Source of the DNA: Tuwongella immobilis
Lineage (GTDB): Bacteria > Planctomycetota > Planctomycetia > Gemmatales > Gemmataceae
NCBI RefSeq assembly: GCF_901538355.1
Contig: NZ_LR593887.1
Span: 1,216,920-1,280,919, forward strand
DNA length: 64,000 bases
Direction: 5' to 3'
Shown: positions 43,594-53,355 of the stretch, piece by piece
How the letters are laid out: every line of letters begins with the position of its first letter
How positions within the stretch are numbered: the first letter of the stretch is position 1
Notes under the pieces: generated by a model
Databases searched by the model: none
What the model was told of the DNA's origin: nothing
What the model saw: only the letters and a program-made list of their open reading frames with translations
Translations under genes and position numbers: made by a program

Positions 43594-45300
43594 ATGCTTG
43601 CGAGTGATTCGACGGAAGGCCCGACCAATCCATCCAAACCGATTGATGAATCGCTCACGACGTTGCATTATCCCAATGCAGGGCGATTGTTGCGGCAGAA
43701 AGCCCATGAGCCAATCCCCGGTTACACGCTGGTCGAACGACTGGGGCGGGGCGGATTCGGCGAAGTCTGGAAGGCATTGGGACCGGGCGGAGTCCCTGTT
43801 GCGTTGAAATTCGTGCGATTGGACGAAGGCGCCGCCGCCCGCGAAGCCCGCGCGTTGGAATTCATGAAATTCGTGAGTCATCCCCATCTCATGACTCATT
43901 TCGGAATCTGGAATGATGATGATCTGTTAATCATCGGCATGGAGTTGGCCGATGGCACACTGCATCAACGTCTGAAAGAATGCCAAGCGCAGGGCGATGA
44001 GGGGATTCCCTTTTCCGAACTCATTGATTACATGCGCGAGGCCGCTCAGGGAATTGATTTTCTCAACGAATCCCAACATACGTTAGACGGCCGCGAAGGG
44101 GTGAGTATCCTGCATCGGGATATTAAACCGCATAATTTGTTATTATTCGGCGGCAGTGTGAAAGTCGCGGATTTCGGGTTGGCCCGAATTTTGGAGCGGT
44201 CGGTATCCAACAAGACCGGCGGGCTAACGGTGGCATATGCGCCACCGGAATTCTTCCAAGGGGAAGTCACCCGGCAATCGGATCAATACTCCCTGGCGGT
44301 GTCATACTGCCAACTTCGCGGCGGGCGGACGATCTTTGAAGGCACGCCGTTGGAAGTGATGGCCGGGCATTTATCCAAATCGCCCGATTTGACCATGTTG
44401 CCGGAAGATGAGCGGCCGATCGTCGCCAAGGCGTTGCAGAAATCGCCTCGGGATCGCTATGCCAGTTGCCGCGACTTCGTGGAGGCGCTTCGGAATCGCG
44501 CCATTCGCTTGCGTCCGCAAATTGGCATGCCGGAACTGCCGCGATTGGTGCATAACAGCCTGGGCATGCAATTGGTGCTGATTCCCGCCGGGAGTTTCCT
44601 GATCGGTGCCCCACCGACCGAGCCGCAGCGACAAGCCGACGAGGCACCGCTGCATCGCGTGGAAATTACCCGCTCGTTTTACATGAGCATGTTTCCGGTC
44701 ACGCAGCAGCAATATCAGATGGTCATGGGGCAAAATCCCAGCCAATTCAACCTGCGTGCGGGGGGATCGCCATCGCATCCGGTGGAAAGTGTGAGCTGGT
44801 TTGATGCGATGGAATTCTGCCGCCGATTGTCCCAACGCTACGAAGAACGACAATTCCGGCGTGAATATCATCTCCCAACCGAAGCCGAATGGGAATACGC
44901 TTGTCGAGCCGGGACCGAATCTCCGTTCGGACTGGGGGAAACACTTTCCCGGTTTGAAGCGAATTTCGATTGGACCGAACCCTATGGCCCGGTTCCACTT
45001 GCGGAGCCGCTGGCGATGACCAGCATGGTCGGCAGCTATGCGGCCAATGCCTGGGGCGTCTACGATCTGCATGGCAATGTTTGGGAGTGGTGCGCGGATT
45101 GGTATTCGTCGCAAGCGTATCAGACCAACCCCGAACGCGATCCGCTGGGACCACGCTGGGGAACCAAGCGCGTTATTCGGGGTGGGGCGTGGGATTCGCC
45201 CGGTCGGCATTGTCGCAGCGCGAAACGCAATGCGGATGTTCCTACTGCGGTCACGCCGACGATTGGCTTTCGGGTGGTGATGTTGCCTCAGATCGCGTAG
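43594..45300 (+). CDS. Ser/Thr protein kinase fused to a SUMF1/FGE-like domain
   Basis: A 568-residue fusion. A Hanks-type kinase domain spans residues about 44-303: Gly loop LGRGGFGEVWKA, catalytic Lys72 in VALKFV, HRDIKPHN with Asp176, and DFG at 193-195. A SUMF1/formylglycine-generating-like domain follows (about 319-567), starting NSLGMQLVLIPAGSFLIG and ending RVIRGGAWDSPGRHCRSAKRN. The two catalytic cysteines of aerobic FGE are not both present: only one Cys lies in the final motif. The domain more likely binds a ligand or protein. No transmembrane helix is seen, so it is cytoplasmic. GAGGGAA precedes ATG 43594. Such fusions are frequent in planctomycetes. Confidence 0.93.
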   Translation: MLASDSTEGPTNPSKPIDESLTTLHYPNAGRLLRQKAHEPIPGYTLVERLGRGGFGEVWKALGPGGVPVALKFVRLDEGAAAREARALEFMKFVSHPHLMTHFGIWNDDDLLIIGMELADGTLHQRLKECQAQGDEGIPFSELIDYMREAAQGIDFLNESQHTLDGREGVSILHRDIKPHNLLLFGGSVKVADFGLARILERSVSNKTGGLTVAYAPPEFFQGEVTRQSDQYSLAVSYCQLRGGRTIFEGTPLEVMAGHLSKSPDLTMLPEDERPIVAKALQKSPRDRYASCRDFVEALRNRAIRLRPQIGMPELPRLVHNSLGMQLVLIPAGSFLIGAPPTEPQRQADEAPLHRVEITRSFYMSMFPVTQQQYQMVMGQNPSQFNLRAGGSPSHPVESVSWFDAMEFCRRLSQRYEERQFRREYHLPTEAEWEYACRAGTESPFGLGETLSRFEANFDWTEPYGPVPLAEPLAMTSMVGSYAANAWGVYDLHGNVWEWCADWYSSQAYQTNPERDPLGPRWGTKRVIRGGAWDSPGRHCRSAKRNADVPTAVTPTIGFRVVMLPQIA

Positions 45301-45331
45301 CCCGATCCGACGGTGATTCAGGAATAATCAT

Positions 45332-45376
45332 GCGATCGTGTGGGGTGAGTTGGAATGCTCACTCCCGCACGATCGC
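45332..45376. terminator. Terminator-like hairpin between convergent genes
   Basis: GCGATCGTG and CACGATCGC form a 9-bp base stem, continued by GGGTGAG pairing with CTCACTCCC through a wobble and a one-base bulge, with a short loop. It separates the kinase gene from the end of cstA, and TTGCGTTT follows on the plus strand. Confidence 0.55.
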
Positions 45377-45383
45377 GTTGCGT

Positions 45384-47672
45384 TTATCGATCGCTGATGA
45401 TCGTTTGCGGCGGGGTTGGCGGCTCGTCCAATTTCGTGGGGACGAACTTGCCGATGACGGCGATCCAGCGCACCGCAGCCATGACCACCACAGCCATCAC
45501 GGAGGTGATGACAAATAGCGTCAGCCCAATGTTGAGGTAGCCGGTGAACTTGGACATCACCCCGGCTGCCATGCGTGCGGGGAACGTCTGCGTAATCAGG
45601 GTGGTGCCCGCGGTGAGGGTGGTGGTCGTCACGAACAGCATCGGTAGCACCGTCACCCACATGTAGCGAGCGCGACCGCGATTGACAATCAGGGTGGTGA
45701 CAATCGCAAGTGCCATCACCGCAAGGAGTTGGTTGGCGATGCCGAACATGGGCCAGATGCTATCGATGGAGCCGCTGGAGATCAGCACGCCGTAGCCGAT
45801 CGAGATGGCACCGGAACAGAGCAGGGCACCGGGCAGCCAGTTGGTGCGGGCAAACGGCGGACTGACGCGGCCGACGGTTTCCTGCATCAGGAATCGAGCG
45901 ACGCGGGTGCCAGCATCGATGGTTGTGAGAATGAACAACGCCTCGAACATGATCGCAAAGTGGTACCAATATTTCATCAGCGATTCGAGATTAGCGTCGG
46001 CCCAACGGAAGGCGTCGGTGAGAATCATGGCCATGCTGACGGCCAGCGTGACGGCTCCACCGGTGCGACCGCGAAGCGATTCCCCGCCGACCATGGTTTC
46101 GATTTCGCCGAGGTTGAGATTGTGCAAATCGCGGACGCCGGCGGCGTGCATCGGATCTTGGGCACCGGGGAGTGTCCCCAGTCGGGTGTGCATTTCCTGG
46201 AGTCGCTGCTCGAAGGCGGGGAGCCGATCGAGATCGACATTAATGTCGTAATACAACGTGGGTGGCATCGACGCGGCGGCGATGAGTGCGACTAGCCCCA
46301 CCAGCCCTTCCATCAGCATCGCTCCGTAGCCAATCGGGCGAATGTCGCGTTCGCGGGTAATCATCTTCGGCGTCGTGCCGGAACTCACCAGGGTGTGGAA
46401 GCCGGAAATCGCCCCGCACATGATGCAGATGAACACGAACGGGAAAATGTTGCCGTCCAACGTCGGGCCACCATTGAGGAAAGTCTCATTGATCGGCGGG
46501 GATTTGAGCGTTGGGTTGGCCAGCACGACCCCCACGACCAGCAGCAGAATCGTGCCGATCTTCAGAAAGCTGGACAAATAATCGCGCGGCCCCAGCAACA
46601 ACCAGACCGGCAGCACCGACGCGACAAAGCCGTAACCGCAAAGTGCCCATATGGTTGTGTCGCGGTCCATGGAGAAATACGGTTCCAGCGCCGAGCCGGG
46701 AATCCATGCGCCTGCGACGGTGGCCAGCAGCACCAGGGCCACGCCAATGGCCGAGGCTTCGATGATTTTGCCAGGCCGAATGCGGTACATCCACAGGCCG
46801 ACCAGCAGGGCGATTGGAATGGTGCTGACGATGGTGAAGGTGCCCCACGAACTGCCGGGGACAATCTGCTTGCACCCCTTGGGCAGGGTGATGGTGCGGT
46901 TGGCGTCGGGGGTGAGCGGCTGAGTGCGATCGTCGCCGGGCGCATCGGCGGGTTTGGCCGGGACTTCGATCAGGAACGATTCCGGTCGCGGATTCACCGG
47001 GCGACCTTCCGAAAAGCGAATGCCACAACCGGCTGGCAGACGAACGCGGGTGGCTCCGGTGGGCAGGGTTTTTTCCAGCGTGGCGACCTGATCGGCGGGC
47101 AGCACAATCTGCATCGCCGCGGGGAGTTTCACCGATTCACCGCCTAATGCCTTGACGATAATCATGCCAAGGCCAGCCAGGGCGATCACCACAATAAAGA
47201 GAATGGCGACGGAGACAATCATGACGGATCGCGGGCCGATTTCGCGGCGGGCGATTTCGGCGAGCGATTTGCCGTCGTTGCGGACGGAAGCGGCCAGCAC
47301 GAGCATGTCCTGGGCGGCACCGGCGAGACAGACGCCGATGACCAGCCAGAGCAGTCCCGGTGCGTAACCATATTGAATGGCCAGCACCGGCCCAATCAGC
47401 GGACCGGCCCCGGAAATGGCGGCGAAATGGTGGCCAAACAGCACCCACTTATTCGTGGGGTGGTAGTTCTGCCCATCGTTGAGCCGATGGGCGGGCGTGA
47501 CTCGGGAGTCATCCAGCGCCATCACCTTCGCTGCCAGAAACGCACTGTAGTAGCGATAGGCGATGGCCAGGATGCAAAGCACACCCAGCATGATGGGCAT
47601 GGCGTGGTAGAGCGTGCGTTGGCTTACCGGGTCAATCTCGTACCAAATGCCCGCAAACATGCTGGCCAGCAT
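45384..47672 (-). CDS. cstA: Carbon starvation protein A, peptide/pyruvate-type transporter
   Basis: A 762-residue multi-spanning inner-membrane protein of the CstA family, which takes up peptides or pyruvate when carbon is scarce. Diagnostic text includes VTPAHRLNDGQNYHPTNKWVLFGHHFAAISGAGPLIGPVLA, DYLSSFLKIGTI, GAISGFHTLVSSGTTPKMI and MLMEGLVGLVALIAA. About 18 hydrophobic segments are traceable. An extra soluble loop near residues 195-265 (VATLEKTLPTGATRVRLP onward) is longer than in enterobacterial CstA. It lies 41 bases downstream of the pyrophosphatase gene on the same strand, and may share its transcript. Confidence 0.95.
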   Translation of the reverse strand: MLASMFAGIWYEIDPVSQRTLYHAMPIMLGVLCILAIAYRYYSAFLAAKVMALDDSRVTPAHRLNDGQNYHPTNKWVLFGHHFAAISGAGPLIGPVLAIQYGYAPGLLWLVIGVCLAGAAQDMLVLAASVRNDGKSLAEIARREIGPRSVMIVSVAILFIVVIALAGLGMIIVKALGGESVKLPAAMQIVLPADQVATLEKTLPTGATRVRLPAGCGIRFSEGRPVNPRPESFLIEVPAKPADAPGDDRTQPLTPDANRTITLPKGCKQIVPGSSWGTFTIVSTIPIALLVGLWMYRIRPGKIIEASAIGVALVLLATVAGAWIPGSALEPYFSMDRDTTIWALCGYGFVASVLPVWLLLGPRDYLSSFLKIGTILLLVVGVVLANPTLKSPPINETFLNGGPTLDGNIFPFVFICIMCGAISGFHTLVSSGTTPKMITRERDIRPIGYGAMLMEGLVGLVALIAAASMPPTLYYDINVDLDRLPAFEQRLQEMHTRLGTLPGAQDPMHAAGVRDLHNLNLGEIETMVGGESLRGRTGGAVTLAVSMAMILTDAFRWADANLESLMKYWYHFAIMFEALFILTTIDAGTRVARFLMQETVGRVSPPFARTNWLPGALLCSGAISIGYGVLISSGSIDSIWPMFGIANQLLAVMALAIVTTLIVNRGRARYMWVTVLPMLFVTTTTLTAGTTLITQTFPARMAAGVMSKFTGYLNIGLTLFVITSVMAVVVMAAVRWIAVIGKFVPTKLDEPPTPPQTIISDR

Positions 47673-47713
47673 ATCCCGAATCCTTCCGCCAATGGCGAGT
47701 GTGGCTGTGGCTG

Positions 47714-50452
47714 TTACGCCTTCGTCTGAGCAGCAGCAATGGCCTGGGCTTCTTCGGCATCGAAGTCGGCGTCAATGGCCCGCTCGGTTGCGGACATGCG
47801 CTTCGATTGCCACCACGCCCAAGCGACTGCCAGGAATGCCACCGCAGCGACGGTTAGACCGATCCGCGGGGTTTTTCCATGATCGACGAGATTGTACGCC
47901 AACACCATCGGCAACGCCAGCAGGCTTACCATATTCATCACTTTGATGAGCGGATTAATTGCAGGCCCGGCGGTGTCCTTGAGCGGATCGCCGACCGTGT
48001 CGCCGGTCACGCTGGCTTTGTGCTTCTCGGAGCCTTTGCCGGTCTTCGCCGATTTCGGCTCATCTTCGATCATCTTCTTGGCATTGTCCCAGGCACCCCC
48101 GGCATTCGACATGAACACGCCGATGAGTTGGCCGCAGACGATCATCCCCGCCAAGAATCCGCCCAGGGCATACGGTCCCAGTAGGAAGCCGACAATCAGC
48201 GGAGTGCCGATCGCCAGTAGCCCCGGCCCGATCAGTTCGCGCTGAGCGGTGCCCGTGCAGATATCCACGACGCGGCCGTAATCGGGCTTCTTGCTGCCGT
48301 CCCAAATTGCCGGGTCGCGGAACTGCGTGCGGCATTCATTGATGATGAGATACGCCGCCCGACCGACTGCCCGGATGGTCATGCTGCTAAACAGGAACGG
48401 CACCGCGCCGCCAATGAGCATGCCAATGAACACCAACGGCTCGGCAACGGTCAGCTTCGCTTGCCCCGTGCGAAATTCTAACGCCGTTAATTGGCCAATC
48501 TTCTCTTCGGCTCCAGTAATCAGCACGGCGACGAAACTGGCGAACAGCGACACCGCCGCAATCACCGCCGACCCGATGGCAATCCCCTTGGTGATCGCCT
48601 TGGTGGTATTCCCCACCGCATCGAGATCCGTGAGAATTTGTCGGGCCTTGTCGTTGGCTTCGGGCGTGAGGTAATCCGGGTGATCGCTGGGCAGTGGTTG
48701 ATTTTGCCCGTCGCGGTTGAAGCCCATTTCGCCGATGCCGCTGGCGTTGTCGGCGACCGGGCCAAACACGTCCATGCTGATGGTATCGCCGGTTAAGGTC
48801 AGCATGCCGATGCCGCACATGGCGACGCCGAAGGCGATGAAAATGGGCGAGTTCGTATCATTGTACAATAGCACTGCGCCGATAATCGCGCCGGCAATGA
48901 GCAGCACTGCCCAGACCGACGATTCGTATCCCAACGACAGGCCACTGATAATGTTGGTGGCGTGCCCAGTTCGGCAGCTCTTGGCCACCGATTTCACCGG
49001 AGCATAGTCGGTACTCGTCCAATACTCGGTGCAGAAGTTCAAGGCGACGGCCAACAGAATGCCAAACAAGCAGGCAAACGCTGCTCGCATATCCAACCCG
49101 GGGACAATCGGCACCAAATCCTGGGCCAGTGGCAGCAAGGTCGTGGCGATTTCCGTCTGACGTTCTTCGGGGAGTTGGTGCCAGGCGGCCTTGGCTTCCT
49201 CGCCGGGTAGGGCCGATTCCCAGCCCAGTGTCTGACGCACGGCTTCTTGTTTGCTCAAGCCGCGTCCCAATGCTTGGCCGACGATCATATTCGCATCGAA
49301 TTGCAGATACAACGCGCCCAGTGCGAGGAATCCGACGGTGCTGAGCGCGGCCGATCGCCAGAATCCGCGATTGATGGCGGTCATCGCTTCGTGCGAACTG
49401 CCGGTGATGCCCATCTTCTTGCCGACAAGATTGGTCGAAACCATGCTGGCGAGGATGCCAATGGCTTGCACAATCAGCGGAAACAGCATGCCGGTGGGGC
49501 CGAGGGCGGCATAGCCGAGAATCGCGGCGGCCACCATGGTGACGGCGTAACTTTCAAACACATCGGCGGCCATCCCGGCGCAATCCCCGACATTGTCGCC
49601 GACATTGTCGGCAATCGTGGCGGCGTTGCGGGGATCATCTTCGGCGATATTCGCTTCGACTTTGCCCACCAAGTCGGCACCCACGTCCGCGGCCTTGGTG
49701 TAAATCCCGCCACCGACCCGCATGAACAGCGCCAGCAGCGATCCGCCAAAGCCATATCCCAGAAGGACTTCCGGCGCTTTTTCGCCGAAGTACATCACGA
49801 TCAGGGTGCCGCCTAACAGTCCCAGTCCGGCGGTGAGCATGCCGGTGACGGTGCCGGTGCGGTAGGCCAATCGGAAGGCGGGGCCGAAGCCATCTCGCGC
49901 AGCAGCGGCGACTCGCAGGTTGCCCATGGTGGCGAGCCGCATGCCGAGAAATCCGACCATGCCGGAAAAAATCGATCCCAGCAGAAATGCGACACCGCGA
50001 CCAATGGCGATTTGCTTGGCGACGGCGGCTGCCGGGTCACCTTCGGCGGCGTTCCAGGGCCACTTCACCAGAATGAGCAGCGTGAGAATGACGACGATCA
50101 TCAGGCCCAGTGTGGTGAACTGGCGGCGCAGGTAGGCATTGGCCCCTTCGCGCACGGCCTGAGCGATCATCTGCATGGTGCTGGTGCCGGTGCCCGCGCC
50201 GCTGACGAGTTTGGCGAGAATTCGGGCATACACCAGACCGCCAATGGCGATCAGCAGCGTGACAATCAGCCCCACTTTTTCCAGGAGGTTGGTTTCGTGA
50301 CCGCTAAGCAGTTGAAAGGGCTGCCAAGTGGGTGACTCGCTGCCGGTCTCCGGTGCGGGAGTGTCGGCGGCCATGAGAGCAAAGCACGCGACTGCCACCA
50401 GGGCGAGCATCGGCGTGGAAAACCAGCGGGAGGAGAGTTTGAATCCAAGCAT
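47714..50452 (-). CDS. hppA: Membrane proton-pumping pyrophosphatase
   Basis: A 912-residue integral membrane pyrophosphatase coupling PPi hydrolysis to ion export. The catalytic DVGADLVGKVE (near residue 254) and the Mg/PPi-binding DDPRNAATIADNVGDNVGDCAGMAADVFESY are intact, as is a second Asp-rich site DTVGDPLKDTAGPAINPLIK. The potassium determinant region reads GNTTKAITKG (near 613) with Lys where K+-dependent enzymes have Ala, so K+ independence and proton pumping are expected. It is longer than typical enzymes (about 680-770), with added loops such as SKQEAVRQTLGWESALP. ATG 50452 begins a signal-like helix; a GTG at 50527 is an alternative. Confidence 0.95.
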   Translation of the reverse strand: MLGFKLSSRWFSTPMLALVAVACFALMAADTPAPETGSESPTWQPFQLLSGHETNLLEKVGLIVTLLIAIGGLVYARILAKLVSGAGTGTSTMQMIAQAVREGANAYLRRQFTTLGLMIVVILTLLILVKWPWNAAEGDPAAAVAKQIAIGRGVAFLLGSIFSGMVGFLGMRLATMGNLRVAAAARDGFGPAFRLAYRTGTVTGMLTAGLGLLGGTLIVMYFGEKAPEVLLGYGFGGSLLALFMRVGGGIYTKAADVGADLVGKVEANIAEDDPRNAATIADNVGDNVGDCAGMAADVFESYAVTMVAAAILGYAALGPTGMLFPLIVQAIGILASMVSTNLVGKKMGITGSSHEAMTAINRGFWRSAALSTVGFLALGALYLQFDANMIVGQALGRGLSKQEAVRQTLGWESALPGEEAKAAWHQLPEERQTEIATTLLPLAQDLVPIVPGLDMRAAFACLFGILLAVALNFCTEYWTSTDYAPVKSVAKSCRTGHATNIISGLSLGYESSVWAVLLIAGAIIGAVLLYNDTNSPIFIAFGVAMCGIGMLTLTGDTISMDVFGPVADNASGIGEMGFNRDGQNQPLPSDHPDYLTPEANDKARQILTDLDAVGNTTKAITKGIAIGSAVIAAVSLFASFVAVLITGAEEKIGQLTALEFRTGQAKLTVAEPLVFIGMLIGGAVPFLFSSMTIRAVGRAAYLIINECRTQFRDPAIWDGSKKPDYGRVVDICTGTAQRELIGPGLLAIGTPLIVGFLLGPYALGGFLAGMIVCGQLIGVFMSNAGGAWDNAKKMIEDEPKSAKTGKGSEKHKASVTGDTVGDPLKDTAGPAINPLIKVMNMVSLLALPMVLAYNLVDHGKTPRIGLTVAAVAFLAVAWAWWQSKRMSATERAIDADFDAEEAQAIAAAQTKA

Positions 50453-50623
50453 GGCAGAAACGCGAGTCCTTCGATTTCGGGCGGGCGATGGTTCCACCAA
50501 TTGAGGGCGAGTCGTTGGCGGATTCACAAGCCATCACGATACCTGCCCCCCTTCGGGCTGTCTAGTATTCCGTCTGGATGAATCATGAGAAATGGATGAA
50601 TTGATATTCGGCAGGGGAATGGA

Positions 50624-51577
50624 TTAGGAGCGGGGGGCGGCGTCCAAGATTTGCTGCCGCATATCCAGGCCAATGCGGTCGGTCCATGCCCGCATCAGGC
50701 GCGTCGTGATTGGCCCAGGATGCGGGAGCGGGGTGCCCAAGAGCCGCGATACCCCAGCGATTCCAAATGCAGTGCCCACGAGCAAGGCTTCCTGCACACG
50801 GTTGCGGCATTCCTCGGCATGAATGGGGCGTTCGCAGATCGGAATGCCACATTCTTGGGCAAGTGATCGCACATGCTGCAACATGATTCCATCTAAAATC
50901 ATATTTGATGGTGGAATGGTGAGCGTCTGATCGATCACGAATGCGACTGTGGCAATGGCGGTTTCGGTCAGGTGCCCGGTGGTTGTCTGAAGAATTGCCA
51001 AGGAGTGAGGCAATCGCTCGGGAAGTGTGCGCAGTTTTTGGTCAGCGAGCCACCAATGGAGACGGCTTCGATGTTTGACCATTGGATTGATCAGTCCGCC
51101 GGGAATTTCCCCGAATGGCTCGATCGGGCCAATGGCGACAAGGTCTGCACCGTGCTGAAGAATTGGGCAATACCGATCGAATGGCAGCGGAAAGCAGTGC
51201 ATCCCCAAGGTCGGACGCGAAATCGGGCGGTTTTCTAGGTGCGCCGTGTAAAATGAAATCGGGCCCGGCGTGGCAAAGGTGATGATCGCCCACTCGAAGC
51301 TGTCGGAATCCTTACGGGAAAGTAATCCATTTTGATTGAGCAACGACGTGGCAATTTCCGAGAGATCCTGTGAAGTCTCGGTGAACGGAATGCCGATGGA
51401 ATGAGCATCACGGCACAATCGCTGTGCATGTGCTGAAAAATCGAATAACTGCCCACGAACTGTGCGGCAAAAGTCGGTAACGGTGGCACCAAAGACGAAT
51501 CCCGAATCCCAACAGCCAATTTGTGCTTGGGATAACGGCACAAACCGACCCGAAAGGTATGCAACAGGTTCCGACAT
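50624..51577 (-). CDS. Class IV (fold-type IV) PLP aminotransferase-like protein
   Basis: A 317-residue PLP enzyme of the branched-chain aminotransferase / aminodeoxychorismate lyase / D-amino acid aminotransferase superfamily. WDSGFVFGATVTDFCRTVRG near residue 23 is the typical N-terminal motif. The PLP Lys is probably Lys168 in NPMVKHRSRLHWW, and TGHLTETAIATVAFVID is the late Glu-containing cofactor motif. Substrate class cannot be decided from these motifs alone. ATG 51577 (MSEPVAYLSGRF) is chosen over an upstream ATG. It lies between the porin and pyrophosphatase genes on the same strand. Confidence 0.88.
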   Translation of the reverse strand: MSEPVAYLSGRFVPLSQAQIGCWDSGFVFGATVTDFCRTVRGQLFDFSAHAQRLCRDAHSIGIPFTETSQDLSEIATSLLNQNGLLSRKDSDSFEWAIITFATPGPISFYTAHLENRPISRPTLGMHCFPLPFDRYCPILQHGADLVAIGPIEPFGEIPGGLINPMVKHRSRLHWWLADQKLRTLPERLPHSLAILQTTTGHLTETAIATVAFVIDQTLTIPPSNMILDGIMLQHVRSLAQECGIPICERPIHAEECRNRVQEALLVGTAFGIAGVSRLLGTPLPHPGPITTRLMRAWTDRIGLDMRQQILDAAPRS

Positions 51578-51600
51578 GATTAACCACCCGCCCCACAATT

Positions 51601-51634
51601 CCCGAATGACGACTGATGACAGCCATCATCCGGG
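51601..51634 (-). terminator. Candidate terminator after the porin gene
   Basis: Read on the minus strand, an 11-bp stem (51634-51624 with 51611-51601) forms with two G-U pairs around a 12-base loop, just downstream of the porin stop. The pairing is incomplete on the plus strand, which favours minus-strand function. No T-run follows. Confidence 0.4.
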
Positions 51635-51668
51635 ATGGGCGCGGATTGGTCAATCCGGCGACTGGCGA

Positions 51669-52916
51669 TTACCAGCGGAGGATCACGTCGATCGCTGCGG
51701 TGAACAGATCGCGTTCGCCTTCAAACGGGCGGCTTTCGCTGTTGTAGTCGTAGCGGAGTTCGGGGCGGATGATCAAGCCCGGGACTGGCTTGATGTTGAA
51801 GCCGCCGGTGATGGCGGTGTACAGCCCTTCATAGCCGGTACGATAGCCTTGGAAGTCGTCGAAGAATTCCAAGCGAGCGACGCCTTGGATGCTATCCGTC
51901 CATTGGTAGAACAGGTAGTTGGCAATGCCGAGCCAGTGAGCGGTTTCGGTGGTGCCACGGGGCAGCGGGCTGTCGTTCTGATAGCCGTAGATGGTTTCGA
52001 ACGAGTAGCTCGCCTTGTCGTTGAACTTGTGAGCCCAGACGAAGTCGAACACGTTGATGTTGTTGACGGCTTCCGCAGCGTTGTAGCTGCCTTCGCCGAA
52101 CGACGTGCCGAACGTGAAGGTGTCATCCCCTTCGTTCGGGGTGTACGACAAGGTACCGATGAACCGGAGTTGTTGGCCGGGGCCAAAGAAGATGTCGTTA
52201 CCGACGGCCAAACCGGCTTGAGCGGTCAGCCCTTCGCCCAGATTCATGGTCGCCAACGCACCGGTGTGGGTGAACGGCGGGGCCCAGTTGAAGCTGTACG
52301 AGCGCGACACCAACGGCGTGCTGACGGCTTCCAGGCTTTCCACGCCGAACGGGGTGAACCAGCGACCGAACTTGATTTCGGTGCCACCCAGGAGGCCGGG
52401 CAGGTACGCATTCACATAGAAGGCGATGGGATCGAAGCCGTATTCGCCGGTTTGGTTTTCCCAAATGTTGCGGGCGCGGCTGAATCGGTAGTCGGTCCCG
52501 TACAGCATATCCATGCGGAAGCCGAAGGTGATGTCATCCGCTTCCGGATCGATCGCTCGCTCGAATCGCAACCAGGCTTGTTGCATGAGGTAACGGTTGG
52601 CGCGATCGTTCCAGGTCACCGGCAGGTTGCTATCATTCGCCGAGCTGGCGGTGTACGATTGGGCAACCCAACCAGAGAGCGACAGGCGTTGTTTCGCCAT
52701 GAAATCGCCGACGGAGGTGCCATCGACCAAGCTCATGAACAGGTAGGTCGGGGTATCGTTGGCCGCTTCGGCTTCTTCACGAGGTGAGTAGTTGCCCGGC
52801 AGATAATACGATTGAGCCGGGGCAATCGCCGCAGGCGTGGTCGGTTCAACAACCACGGGGGCGGGGGCGGCTTGGCCGAGGGTCAATGTGGCGCCAAGCA
52901 GGAACGATTCGAGCAT
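51669..52916 (-). CDS. Outer-membrane porin, BBP2/OmpL-like
   Basis: A 415-residue putative beta-barrel porin. A signal-like start (MLESFLLGATLTLGQAAPAP) leads into a Pro/Ala linker. A chain of amphipathic strands follows with typical FGFRMDMLYGTDYRFS, FGRWFTPFGVESLEA and aromatic girdle residues. The last residues, DLFTAAIDVILRW, end in an aromatic residue as outer-membrane barrels do. The layout matches the planctomycete BBP2 porin family (Pfam putative beta-barrel porin-2). GAGGAA lies upstream of the ATG. It is divergent from amt over a 563-base region, so it may respond to related signals. Confidence 0.88.
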   Translation of the reverse strand: MLESFLLGATLTLGQAAPAPVVVEPTTPAAIAPAQSYYLPGNYSPREEAEAANDTPTYLFMSLVDGTSVGDFMAKQRLSLSGWVAQSYTASSANDSNLPVTWNDRANRYLMQQAWLRFERAIDPEADDITFGFRMDMLYGTDYRFSRARNIWENQTGEYGFDPIAFYVNAYLPGLLGGTEIKFGRWFTPFGVESLEAVSTPLVSRSYSFNWAPPFTHTGALATMNLGEGLTAQAGLAVGNDIFFGPGQQLRFIGTLSYTPNEGDDTFTFGTSFGEGSYNAAEAVNNINVFDFVWAHKFNDKASYSFETIYGYQNDSPLPRGTTETAHWLGIANYLFYQWTDSIQGVARLEFFDDFQGYRTGYEGLYTAITGGFNIKPVPGLIIRPELRYDYNSESRPFEGERDLFTAAIDVILRW

Positions 52917-53199
52917 GGGTTCCTCTCTCTCGAGTACCGTCGTTTGGGGAGTTGCATCCTGCCGAATCTCAAGGGGACTCAGCTCATTTCAGACATCCGC
53001 CGAGAAATCGTTTCTGACGAATGCGATGCGTGCCAATAGGATCGGTCAATTCTCAAGAACTCGATGAAGACAACTACCCAAATTGTCGAGCTTTCCCCAT
53101 CGGGTTATAACGGTTGTGACAGCCTCGTTGAAATCGCCTTAGCGCGCGGCAGAGATGCCCGGAAATTGGGCGAACGATTCGGTAGCTGTTCCAATAAAT

Positions 53200-53216
53200 T
53201 GCTTCAATGTTAAGCA
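53200..53216. promoter_or_regulatory. Candidate NtrC-like enhancer site
   Basis: TGCTTCAATGTTAAGCA is a 17-base dyad with TGC at one end and GCA at the other, matching the TGC-N11-GCA frame and length of NtrC sites (consensus TGCACC-N5-GGTGCA). It lies about 155 bases upstream of the sigma-54-like element, a usual enhancer distance. The inner bases of each half-site do not match the consensus well. Confidence 0.35.
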
Positions 53217-53355
53217 TTGCTGCGCAGTAGTTGAGCAGAAAAACCGCGATAATTCGGATGTGGATTAGTTCAATTCGCAGGTGGGTCGATCTTTTTTCTG
53301 CCGTAACCTAAGATTTTCACACGGTTTAGCAGTTCTGCCGCATTTTTATTTCGCA

